Shown here piece after piece: positions 10,026 through 20,058 of a DNA stretch of 64,000 nucleotides. The DNA lies in assembly GCA_008828725.1 (NCBI GenBank), contig MEHQ01004136.1, positions 183,521-247,520 of the forward strand. Reading direction: 5' to 3'. The stretch comes from Saccharina japonica (Eukaryota; Sar; Phaeophyceae; Laminariales; Laminariaceae). Below the pieces are notes generated by a model. That model saw nothing but the letters and a program-made list of their open reading frames with translations, made no database searches and was not told the DNA's origin. Made by a program: the position numbers and the translations under genes. Every line of letters begins with the position of its first letter. Within the stretch, counting starts at the first letter, position 1.

Positions 10026-11075
10026 GAGCAGTGGCCAAAATCGGGTATACCCGATGGGTTTGTGGCCAAAACAGGGTACCATTGTATTTTAGTGACCGCG
10101 ACGACCCCAGGGCGCCATCTCATTGGCCAGCGCCGGCCACCACCCGACGCTGGCCACAAACCCATCGGGTATACCCGATTTTGGCTACTCACCCCCCAAG
10201 AGGTACCCGATAATTGTACCCACCTACCCGAAAATGGCCGGGCTGTTCGACCACCACGGCTCAACAGCCCACCACGCACCAGACGACGATTACTACGTAC
10301 CACGCACCTGCGTACCAGGTACGTATCACGACGTATTACGACGTATCCAGTCGAGTTCCGGCCGAGTCCCAACCTGTTACCGACGGATCCATCTGCTCTA
10401 CGAGCTACTATATTACTGCTGCTGTGCTGTGCGGTGGTTGGTGGCTGGTGGCTCGTCGAGGAGGGAGAGAAAGAGCGGTGCTTTTTGGGTGGGAGAGGGA
10501 GCGAATCAACTACTACTACTGGTGTGCCGTGATGAGGTGGCTTTTGGTTGGGAGAGGGAGAGATAGCACTGTGAACCAACCACTACGGCTGGGCCGTGTT
10601 TTGAACCACTACTGCTGTGCCGTGTTTCGAAGTGGCACCACTCCTGCTGTGCAGTGTTTCGAGGTGGCAAGTTTGGTTGGGTGTGAGAGGCTGCGCGAAT
10701 CAACCAAATCATGGATACTTGTCGAGCAGATGGATGGATATCTATCAAGCAGATGGTTCCGTCGGTAACAGGGCTGGCTGGGGGCATGGATTTCGATGAA
10801 ATTAGTCGTAATCGTCGTCTGGTGCGTGGTGGGCTGTTGAGCCGTGGCGGTCGAACAGCCCGGCCATTTTCGGGTAGGTGGGTACAATTATCGGGTACCT
10901 CTTGGGGGGTGAGTAGCCAAAATCGGGTATACCCGATGGGTTTGTGGCCAGCGTCGGGTGGTGGCCTGCGCTGGCCAATGAGATGGCGCCCTGGGGTCAT
11001 CGTGGTCACTAAAATACAATGGTACCCTGTTTTGGCCACAAACCCATCGGGTATACCCGATTTTGGCCACTGCTC
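10026..11075 (+). mobile_element. Foldback Mutator-like element, copy 1
   Basis: It is bounded by inverted arms of about 265 bases (10026-10290 and 10800-11075), each containing GGGTATACCCGATGGGTTTG and GGGCGCCATCTCATTGGCCA. The interior has GTGCCGTG/CTGCTGTGC repeats and no persistent coding frame. The inner end (11075) is followed by TTTATTTAT, which is not repeated at the outer end; the 9-bp duplication instead links the outer ends of the two copies. Confidence 0.8.
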
Positions 11076-11745
11076 TTTATTTATAGTAGACGCGGAAAGA
11101 TCTATTATACGCATCATGCATGCACGGGGCATGTTGAAGACTATGTAACAGAGGCGCAACCATCGCAACGTATTACGACGTAGCCGCATCAAGAAACTCG
11201 AGAACGAGGACGCGGAGGAACGCGCTCGTAGAGACCCCCCAAAGAAGCCAAGGCACGTAACGTTTTGTTTGGAAATGAACGGAGCACGAGGAGTGTCTAT
11301 TTCGTACCAGTATGCTATAGGTCTACGTATTTACAAGTATAACTGCTGCTGCTGCTGTTGTACGTTATTATAGTATACCTGGTATGACACTGGAGGGTAT
11401 GTACGTACCTGTACGTACATAAATAAATGTCGTTTTTTTGTAACCATCATCACTTTTTTGCTTCCTTCGAGCTCAATCAACTTTTCTTTCTCGTATTATG
11501 GAAGAAGTTTGAGACTCCTTCGGCGGCCCGCTGATGTAGCACCAGTCGTGTATGTATGCGTGTGTTGTTTTGTGTTGTCCTACCGAAGGGCACCATCCTA
11601 TCGGTGCACCCAGTAGCCTGACATTCTGTGGAGTAGGCGCAGCTGTGATGCTGTCTTCTCGTTGCCTCGTTGTTTTTCGAACCACACAGACAACCCAAGC
11701 GAATGTACAGGTACTACTGTTTGTTTTTGTTTGTTTTTGTTTTTT
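11076..11745. other. Unique sequence inside the compound element
   Basis: A basic and acidic open stretch at about 11158-11270 (translating to IKKLENEDAEERARRDPPKK) lacks a start codon and could be an exon remnant. Otherwise it holds a CTG run near 11343 and one TACCWGGTA word (11376). Nothing else is recognised. Confidence 0.3.
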
Positions 11746-11945
11746 TGTCCATCCCATTTATTATCTTCGCCCTTCCTTTCTCTCTCCTTCCTATTAATAG
11801 TCGTAACTCAGATCCAGGGTCACAAAGTAGGCTCTTCTGCTTCCTCCCCCACTACGGCTCTTGCCTTGCATTTTTTATCGCGAGAAGATTTCAGCACTAC
11901 TTTCTTCCCTCGTCGACTTGCGTCGGATTCCTGTAGTAAGTATAC
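11746..11945 (-). mobile_element. SINE body, minus-strand copy, 5'-truncated
   Basis: The reverse complement contains TCGCGATAAAAAATGC, the conserved TTTGTGACCC...TCTGAGTTACGAC block and GCGAAGATAATAAATGGGAT followed by an A-rich tail. This matches the bodies at 13200-13440 and 55888-56112. The tRNA-like head is absent. Confidence 0.75.
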
Positions 11946-12086
11946 ACGAGTATATAGAGGTACTCGTACGTAGTGTCAAATGACATACCAGGTATTATTG
12001 TAAAAAAAAACGAACATACTACGAGATTACAACGCTGTCTGTTGTCTGGACTATAATACAGCATAATGAGCAGTCCTACTGCTGTA

Positions 12087-12230
12087 TGTAGTATCCACTC
12101 ACCAACGATTTGCAGAAGATACGTAGTGATAGGCGCAAGGTTGATTTGTTCCTGCTGTTGTAGTATCCACTCACCAACGATATGCAGAAGATACGTAGTG
12201 ATAGACGCAAGGTTGATTTGAGCCCCTTTG
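12087..12230 (+). repeat. 72-bp tandem duplication
   Basis: Two adjacent copies start TGTAGTATCCACTCACCAAC (12087 and 12159) and contain GCAGAAGATACGTAGTGATA, with only a few differences. A short frame that starts in the second copy (about 12182) encodes a hydrophobic stretch (FVVLLACFACCVAWV) but has no other gene evidence. Confidence 0.85.
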
Positions 12231-13110
12231 TCGTGCTTCTTGCTTGCTTTGCGTGCTGCGTAGCGTGGGTGATGATTGACGATGCTGCGGTAGGAAATAG
12301 CCGATGGGGACATGGGGACTGCGAGAATGGCAGTGGGGAGGGTCGTGTACCTATTATTAATAGGTACAGGTTGTTTATTATACGTATAACTTTTCCTCCC
12401 TGAAGAGTGGTACCTTATACGCCAGCTGGCAGCTCGCACGCTGGAACCCCGCGCTAAAAACTAAAAACCACCGAAAAAGCCAATAATTGATTCATTTCAG
12501 ATGAAGAAGCAAAACGATTTCGGATCTTCTCACACGTAGGTATTAAACTCGATAAACTGCGTTTGCACGACGTATTATACATGCATGCCAATTCATATTA
12601 TATTCCACAGCAAGCAGTATGCAGTAAATCCATGTTCATCATAGTGATCCCAACAGCTAAAATGTGGGACCCCAACGACGAATGTTCTGAATGGATACTG
12701 CTGTAACGACCAGGTACCACACAGAGACCACGGATGGATATTGTTTCTCGTTGTTTGCCCGTGTTTTTATAGTCTCGATCCGTGGTTACTCTCGTTCTAT
12801 CTGGTACGAATCTTACGGCATATTTTCCGAGTAGAGAAAACTCGCGGCTCGTGGGAGCATTTATATATTTATATTGATGTAAGACAACCCTGACTTGTGT
12901 TCTTGACAACTCGCGGTGTGTGTGGTTGTCCTCACATTAAACCGATATGTTTACGTTCTTTGGACTACTTTGTTGTTGCGCCCTTCGTACGTACATATCA
13001 GGTTCCAGTTCATAATTATTTTCTTGTTTCATTGTCCTTTGGTCCTATGTTTGTTTTCCCTTGTTCTTGTGTTCTCGTATGATGCGTGCATAATTACATA
13101 CTCGTAGTAA
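12231..13110. other. Region without recognised genes
   Basis: Only short frames occur. No repeat shared with other parts of the window was recognised. Confidence 0.4.
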
Positions 13111-13440
13111 GCCGGTCGCCCCGGTGGGCTAGCAGGTAACCACGAAGCCTGTAAGCGTCAAGAAAGCGAGTTCGAGCCCCGCCGAGTGCATGCTCTTAGG
13201 CAATTTTTCTCGCAAAAAAATATCTTGACTAGCAGAAAGCGCGAGAGCGTGAGTTAGCAAAATTCGATGAAAATCGACGAGCGTTGGGAAGGCTGAACCC
13301 TCTGCGCGATTAAAATAGAAGGCAAGAACCGTAGTGGGGGAAGAGGGAGAAGAGCCCACTTTGTGACCCCGGATCTGAGTTACGACTAGGGAGGGAGAGA
13401 CGGAAGTGCGAAGATAATAAATGGGAAGGAAAAAAAAAAA
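13111..13440 (+). mobile_element. tRNA-derived SINE with head, body and A-rich tail
   Basis: The head contains TGGGCTAGCAGG, which fits an RNA polymerase III A box at 11 of 12 positions, and AGTTCGAGCCCC, which fits a B box, at tRNA-like spacing. The body follows (ATATCTTGACTAGC, GCGCGAGAGCGTGAGTTAGC, TTTGTGACCCCGGATCTGAG, GCGAAGATAATAAATGGGA) and ends in a long A/G-rich tail. A related head is at 55264, and body copies are at 11746, 19000 and 55888. It is a SINE rather than a tRNA gene because no acceptor stem or clean anticodon arm can be formed. Confidence 0.8.
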
Positions 13441-13777
13441 AAAGAAGAAAAAAAAGTAACCATTTTTTTCTCTTTTTTTCTTCTTATTTTCTCGTTTTTC
13501 TATGTACTCCTCTTTCTCTCGCTCACTTTTTTGTTCCTGTCTATTAATAATACGTACGTAGCTCTTTTTATTCGCTTTCATTTATTTTGCGTTTTTGTTA
13601 AGTTTTTTTGTATACTCAAGTTTGGAACACGTACGTACTGCGTGCGTACGTAACTCTTTCCTCTTGCGGTCTGCGATTATATGTGAACTCAATTGATTGG
13701 ATTTGATGATGATATGTTTCAGTTAATTTCATTTCGGTTTTCTTTTCTTTTTTATCTCGTCTGCGCCCCCCTTGTAT
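13441..13777. other. A/T-rich spacer between SINE and LINE
   Basis: It consists of pyrimidine-rich and T-rich sequence with several TACGTACG words. No gene is recognised. Confidence 0.4.
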
Positions 13778-15720
13778 TAGATTGCAACGTATGCCAAACT
13801 GGAAAGCGGTGGGACCAGACTCCCCTTCCGGCCGAGCTGCTGAAACTCGATCACCCCGAATTCATCCGGTACTTGCACAACTTGCTTGTCAATGCGTGGA
13901 GAACGGGTGACACCCCCCAGAAATGGAAAGATGCTTAAGAACTGGCCTCACACATTTGGGGACTTGTAAACTACTTGGAATTAGTGTGGATTTTTTTTTC
14001 AGTTCTGAATGAGGTCCTTCATAAAATGAAGGATCGGTCTGATTGCAAGTTCTGAATGATGTCCTTCATAAAAAGAAAAGGATCGATCTGATTGCAACAA
14101 CTACCGAGATATTTCGGTTGTTGCCCATTCAGGCAAAGTATTGTTGAAAATGGTCGTGTCACGCCTTAGCGAAACTACTGCGAGGCCGAAGGGATACTCC
14201 CCGAGGCACAAACTGTCAGGATTTCGCCCAGCACGACTAACAGTCGACATGCTGTTGGTCGTGCGTCGACTACATACAATACCTCGGACGAGCCAAAACA
14301 TCCCCCCTGTACACGTGCTTCATTGATCTGCAGATTAAGCCTTATGACTCCGTCGAAATGACCGAGAGTTGATATTAGTTGTGCTCAGACGCTTCGGCGT
14401 ATCAGAGAATATGTTACCCGTTATCCGCCAAATTCCACAAAGTAAAGGCATGCGAGCTCGCGTGCGTACAGATGACGGTGATCACTCGGAATGGTCTGAT
14501 GTCACTCATCAGGGGCTGCGGCAAGGATATATATATATGTGCTGTCACCGCCGCTGTTCAATGTCTTCTTCGCTGCTGTGACATACGCCGTGCTGGTAGG
14601 CTTCAGTGAGGACCCAGACATATTGAGGAACCTGGTTCACCTCGAGAATGCCCTCGGGGAGGACGGGGTGAAGGGGTGGCCCACTCGCACGGGCACGGAG
14701 GGTAGTATGGGGTATGATGTACGCCGACGATGCAGGTATTTTGTATCGAAGTCGGCGGAAGGGCTTGCGAAGATGATGACCGTCACTGTGACCATTTTCG
14801 AAGCAGCATCTCACCGTATCCGAACATAATATGGAGACTATGCTGCTTCAGACACCAAACCGGGCACTGCGGACCTCACCGCTGGTCATCGAAGCAGCGG
14901 GCCAGAGTTATAAACGGACGATCGATTTGTTGTATCCGTGGGTGGTCTTGTCGTCGCAAACGCGGACATTACGCCACAGAGATCGTTCAAACGACGGATC
15001 CGACTCGCAAGGGCATGCTACCATCGGTTCAAGGGGGAGCTAACGATCTACGATATGGAGGATACCCTGTTCACTCTAAAGGTGTGCATGGTAAATGCCG
15101 AGGTGATGGAGACACTGCTGTACGGGTGTGTGACGTGGACCCTTGGCCAGGAGCACTTCGCTGACCTCCGAACGGCACATCACAACCTCTTCCTACGGAT
15201 CATTGGTTCCCAGCGCCGACAACGCCCCGACCATCTCGTGCCGTACGCCAAGGCCCTCAAGAAGGCACAATGCGAGAGCGTTCAGACGACCATCCGCAAA
15301 CGACGCCTCCTCTTTGGGGGGGCCGTACAGCGCATGACCAATGAGCTGCTGACCCGGCGGGTGATGTTTGGGACGATCGTCGGTGGGAAGAACCCGGGAC
15401 CTGGATGACCAGACAATAACTGGGCCCAATGTCTAGCAGATGACCTCCCAGCGTTTTTCGAGCGACAGAGGGCTCCACCTAAAGTTTCCCTTTGCTGTTC
15501 GAAGCAGAGACGGTGTTATGGCCGAGGGCGGCTACGAAGAGTGGGAAGTGGTATCGGGGGGTCGTTGAAGCGGTGGATCCTTTCATGGCGAGGTGCCACT
15601 GAGGTGAAGCGGAGATGAGCTGGCTACGGCATGCAGCCGATGCCTAGAGAGGCGGCAAGGAGAGGGTGCAGCCGTACTGATGCAGCTGTCGACGAATGAC
15701 AATCGAAATGGTAGATCGTG
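13778..15720 (+). pseudogene. Non-LTR retrotransposon (LINE) reverse transcriptase relic
   Basis: Pieces of one polymerase appear in order but in different frames. GKRWDQTPLPAELLKL, a fingers motif, is at about 13799. NNYRDISVVAHSGKVLLK follows at about 14097, then the GFRP motif near 14220. Next come [14 protein letters not shown] near 14453 and the catalytic YADD at 14720-14731. METLLYGCVTWTLGQEHFA is near 15105 and LFLRIIG near 15190. The longest intact piece is the C-terminal 14938-15408 frame. Multiple frameshifts, stops and a 47-bp tandem duplication at 14001-14098 show that it is dead. No endonuclease domain or 3' tail was identified. It lies inside the 12-kb compound element. Confidence 0.85.
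14001..14098 (+). repeat. 47-bp tandem duplication inside the LINE relic
   Basis: AGTTCTGAATGAGGTCCTTC begins a unit at 14001 that recurs at 14048 with a few changes. It duplicates the codons just before the NNYRDIS motif. Confidence 0.85.
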
Positions 15721-15964
15721 TGGCAAGGTATTGGTTCAACTAGCCTTTTAATTATTTTATTCGTTTCATGTTGATTATTTTATTAGTTTCGAGATGTTCA
15801 CTAGGGGGGCGCGGCAGCGGTAGTACCGACTCTTGACACCGCTATTGATGCCAGTAGGAAGAACAGGCCCTCGTATCGGTTTCGTAGCAGAGACGGGAAC
15901 TCATGTTACTATAATAATCATCGTCTTGAGAACGATTTTTCGCTTTTCGCTCTTTTTGTGTCTC

Positions 15965-16100
15965 CTTTCTTGCTTTTGCCTTGTTTCTCCCCTTGCGTCC
16001 TTTCCCCCCCGCCGTCCTTTGCCGGTGTCTTCTTTGTGTTGCTTCGACCGTGCAGCAGTTATCGGTCCCTCTTGGGCTCATATGCTTTTCTTCTAGAAGC
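15965..16100 (-). repeat. Dispersed repeat, relative at 19.66 kb
   Basis: TTCTTGCTTTTGCCTTGTTT, a GCCGTC..TTGCCGG block and GCAGCAGTTAT occur in the same order at 19663-19785. Translated on the minus strand, both give charged, Glu/Lys/Arg-rich text, so the pair may derive from a coiled-coil coding exon. This is a guess. Confidence 0.5.
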
Positions 16101-16293
16101 GCTTCTTTCTGTCTCCTTGCGTCATTTCATAATTCATTTTTTGTTGTCGTTTTGTTCTTCTTTTTATGGTTTGGCTTGTGTCATTGTGTTCTCGTACCCG
16201 GTACGTTGGCATTTCTCTTGCTTCACCCATGAATTTGCGTTTATTTTGTTTTGGTATCTCTCTGTCTCACAGCGTGCGACCACATAATTTGAA

Positions 16294-16922
16294 GGGCAGC
16301 GGCCAAAAACAGGTATACCTGGTCCGTTTGCGGCCAAAAATAGGTACATACTTAAAATCAAGTAAACAATGCACTCCATGTGCCCTGCCATTGGTCCAAA
16401 ACTCGTTGTACCGGTTTTTGCCTCTTCAAAACCCAGGTATACCTGATTTTGTCTACTCTGCTTGACTTTCACCTTTTTTTTGTCGTTTTTAAGCCAATCA
16501 GAGGCCCTTCATAGTTCCACCCTATATGCCCCCTATACAAATGCCGACGTACGCGGAGACCCCCTCCTCCCTTCGCACCTCGCACTACACGCCACTCGAG
16601 CGACACACATATATCTGCCTGCACACCTCCGCCGAAATAATACGAGATAGAAGGCCCACCTTCGGGATTGTGGTTGACTTGGAATACCAGGGGTGTCGCA
16701 AGCTGAGAAGGGAGAATACAGTAGCAGGCGTTCGTTCCTCGTACTATTGATAGCAGCTACTCGTATACGTAGCCACCGGGCGGGCACGAAGAACATGAAA
16801 AAACTCTACTTTGCGTTTCGCAAGGAACGGCAGGTTCGTGGGGTGCGGTTTAAACTTGATTTTAGTATTTACCTGTTTTTGGCCCCGAACGGACCAGGTG
16901 TACCTGTTTTTGGCCGCTGCCC
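16294..16922 (+). mobile_element. Mutator-like MITE with ~75-bp TIRs and 9-bp TSD
   Basis: GGGCAGCGGCCAAAAACAGG starts the left terminus, and the right terminus is its complement. The similarity runs about 75 bases inward. The flanks are TAATTTGAA (16285-16293) and TAGTTTGAA (16923-16931), a 9-bp target duplication with one change. The TIR is homologous to the ends of the foldback elements at 10026 and 21992. The 629-bp interior has no transposase. Confidence 0.85.
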
Positions 16923-17202
16923 TAGTTTGAATATCCCTAGAATTAGGAATCGGGACAGACACTGGGTGTACTGCATGTAGCTGGGTAGAAATAACGGTGT
17001 AACATGAAGACCGCGACAACAACATGCAAAGTTTTGTCTTGGTGGTGCATACATACGCTGTGTTTGTTCGTGTTTCTGTTTTGATGCGTATCTGACTGGT
17101 TTTTGTATTACAGCAGTATTTGATTTGGTTATGCTTTTCCCCCTCAGCCAGGTATTCTCCCGCTCCAGGGTCTACCGCATTATTTTTATATTTATTTACT
17201 CC

Positions 17203-17880
17203 CATGGAAGAAAAAGTCACTTCCATGAAAGCGTTTTTTTTCACATGGAAGGAAATATTTACTTCCTCCATGGAATGAAAGTGGAATTAAAAAGTAAAGT
17301 TTTACTTCCATGTGGAAGTAAAAACACTTTATTGGTGGTAAATTGACTTATTATATTATGTAAAACTTTACTCCCATGAAGGAAGTGTTTTTACTTCCAT
17401 GGAAGTAACATTTTACTTCCTCCATGGAAGTTTTTTACTTTCTTCATGAAAGTAAATTTACTTCCATGGAATTTTAAATTACTTCCATTAAAGAAGGTAA
17501 TTTTACTTCCATGTAAGAAACAAAAAAAAACTTTCCTGGAAGCAACTTGACGTGTTATGTGGAAACTTTCACGGAAGTAAAACGTATTTACTTGCTCCAT
17601 GGAAGTAAAATCACACCCGTCCATGGTTCCGTGGAAGTTTCCGTTTGAAGAGAGCCTTCGGCTACTATTAATAGACAGGTCTAGTGTTGTTCCACGCTGC
17701 GCGCTACACCGCTTTGAACATCCGGTTTGTAATTGGTCCACGTTTTCGTAATCGGGATAGGCCCCCTTTGGGCGGGACGGTGTGGTAGCAGGGGGTGAAT
17801 TCATGCCCTCGCTTCCATGGTTTAGTTCTATGGAAGCGAAACATTAATTTACTTCCAATTTTATCACCTGGAAGTAAAAC
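17203..17880. repeat. Palindromic-word array, TTACTTCCATGGAAGTAA type
   Basis: Dozens of copies of ACTTCCATGGAAGT or half-words (CTTCCATG, CATGGAAG) fill the interval at irregular spacing of about 10-40 bases. They are separated by A/T-rich text and interrupted at 17640-17810 by unrelated sequence. The word is self-complementary, so the region can form many hairpins. It is not a regular tandem repeat. Confidence 0.85.
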
Positions 17881-18385
17881 CACATTCATTCTAAACAGTA
17901 GTACTCTGTGCCCACCTTTTGGTTAAATGTTTCACTCCGGGGCAGACGCCGTACATTTGGCTTCGACCTTGACATCACGTGGGATCGAGAATTTCTTCAA
18001 AACTCACCTTACTTAGCTGTTTATGACGGGTGGAATAAAAACATGGAATATTGAACGAAGGAAACCTGGGGTTTATGGAGAGGTGCTGAATCGTTGGCGT
18101 GATTGAGAGAGGGGATGGGGAAGAGGGTCAACATGTTGGGAGGCGGCAGTGAGGAGTGGTTGCACGGAAAATGCAGAGGAGGCTGGGAAAAGTTGAGATA
18201 GAAACAACGTAAGAGTGCCAACTACTCGTTGGTGTGGGCGAGCAAGGGTCTGTGGCACTGGGTGGGAGGTTGGCGAGTTGAAAGAGGAACCCGCCCGCCC
18301 TCCCTGGGGAGAGTGGTAGGGTTAAAGGAGAAAGTGGCAGTCTATACCGGGTATGTTTATATACTATTAATGTTCTATATATTAA
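17881..18385. other. Region without recognised genes
   Basis: A G-rich stretch at 18060-18320 translates into low-complexity frames. No gene is recognised. Confidence 0.4.
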
Positions 18386-18638
18386 CGGCCGTTCTTATCG
18401 AGCAACTTTTTTCCAAAAAAAATAATTATTGTTTTCGCGCAATGTTTTGTATGTCCATGTTTTCCAGACATTTTTCAAAAATAACTTCCAAATATTGGAA
18501 TGCGAAGCTTTCCAAATATTTTCCCCTCTGTTACAATTTCAACCTTTCCAAATAAATCCTGCTTTTCCTGCTTTTCCTGTTTGTTTTGGAAAAACAAAAT
18601 GGGATTTTTGGGGGAAAGTTGCTCGATAAGAATGGCCC
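18386..18638 (+). mobile_element. Intact PIF/Harbinger-like MITE, 253 bp
   Basis: The left end CGGCCGTTCTTATCGAGCAA and the right end TTGCTCGATAAGAATGGCCC are inverted repeats of about 20 bases. The flanks are a TAA duplication (18383-18385 and 18639-18641), typical of PIF/Harbinger insertions. The interior is rich in TTTCC/GGAAA. It is the same family as the interrupted copy at 9983/22209 and shows the expected full length. Confidence 0.8.
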
Positions 18639-18769
18639 TAAGTAAGTATGGATTGATGCAGCTCTTTTGATTTTTTCCGTGACATTTAATATCCAGTAGT
18701 GGATAAAGCATGATAGTAGATCTTCCTAAGGTAGCTATTTAGGCATTCTGGTTGGCTAAGGGTATATTT

Positions 18770-18900
18770 TACGCGGCTCAATCAACTTGGACTCTTTCCC
18801 AGCCACGGCATCCCGAGTCAACCTAGAGTCTTTCCAAGCTCAGCATCCACGCCGGCCGAGTCAACCTAGAGTCTGACCAAGCACAGTATCCCAGCACTGA
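18770..18900 (+). repeat. ~50-bp tandem repeat (GAGTCAACCTAGAGTC)
   Basis: Two clear units and a degenerate first one contain GAGTCAACCTAGAGTCT, then CCAAGC and AGCATCC or AGTATCC. Confidence 0.65.
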
Positions 18901-18910
18901 CCACTGGCAT

Positions 18911-18935
18911 AGGGTTCGGGTTAGGGTTAGGGTTC
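18911..18935 (+). repeat. Short interstitial telomere-like repeat
   Basis: AGGGTTCGGGTTAGGGTTAG contains two perfect TTAGGG units beside variants. It lies directly after the GAGTCAACC tandem repeat. Confidence 0.6.
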
Positions 18936-18999
18936 TGATCGGAGGGTCGGCTTCAGGCGCCAAGCACAAAACCCCCGTAAAGATCTACTATCAAGGTGT

Positions 19000-19130
19000 G
19001 TCCGCCCCTCTTATTATCTTCGCCCTTCCTTCCCCACTCCTTCCTGTCAATAGTTGTAACTCAGATCCCAGCTCACAAAGTGGGCGCTTCTCCCTCCTCC
19101 CCAATACGGCTCCTCGTGCTTGTTTATCCT
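19000..19130 (-). mobile_element. SINE body, minus-strand copy
   Basis: The reverse complement contains the TTTGTGAGC...GATCTGAGTTACAAC block and GCGAAGATAATAAG in the order seen in the other SINE bodies. Head and tail are missing. Confidence 0.7.
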
Positions 19131-20058
19131 AATTCCAGATTCATGAACAAAACAAAACACGTATTAGTTGTATCCTATGTACAACGTTGAAGTTTATGGT
19201 GCACTTACTCTGTATATATATTCCAATGCACGTTGTCGTCTGGCGATCGAGCAAACGACCAAACGAGCAAACAAACGTAGTTTCGCAGTTTCACAAAGAA
19301 AGAGGAACTATTAAATAGGAATTCACCAAAACACTTTCGGTCTTCCATTCTCGTTGTTATTGTGAGTTCCACTCGTCGTATAATACGCGTACGTACGTAC
19401 ACACAACCATCCCGATGTTTTGTTCGTGTATATTTTGTATTTGCTCCTCCTGCGGTATCTCTGGTTACTTTGTCTATTAATGGCTCATCTCGCAGGAGGT
19501 TTTGAACTACGACGCGTGCTGGAGATGGATATATAACGTATGGTGTATCGGGATGTTTGATCACGTGCACACATATTATAGGTATTATGATATGATATAA
19601 TAGATACACATAACATATTTTTTTAAATATACCATGTGTATATAAAACATATACAGCTTATTTCTTGCTTTTTGCCTTGTTTCTCCCGCCGTTCTTATGC
19701 CGGCATCTTCCTCCTCTTCTTCGTGTCGCTTTTCCCGCGCAGCAGTTATATATGCCTCCTCCTGGGCACGCACGTATGCTTTTCGCACGGAAGGGGTGTG
19801 CTGCCAATCATTTGCGTTCATCGCGACTTGGAATATTGATGTTATGCAGAAATTCCAACATAGCACGTCATCCATCCGTCTATATATCCGTATATATGCC
19901 TGCGAGGTTTGAGATGCGTGGTAGACAGTAGACAGTATTGCCAGTTAGACCACCAGCCACCTGCCACGTACGTATAATACTTGTATCAACGTATCAACGC
20001 TAACCAGTAAAACATGGTACCTGGGAAGCTGGGAAGTAAGAACACGAAGTAAATACAA
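19131..20058. other. Mostly unrecognised sequence with one dispersed repeat
   Basis: It holds the 19663-19785 relative of the 15965 repeat and TA-rich microsatellite text near 19570-19650. No gene is recognised. Confidence 0.4.

Noticed and set aside
10506-11192. 228-codon frame and several overlapping long frames
   Set aside because: They lie within the foldback element, are open on both strands and show no transposase similarity.
13111-13195. tRNA gene
   Set aside because: A and B boxes are visible but a full cloverleaf with acceptor stem cannot be formed. The sequence continues into a SINE body.
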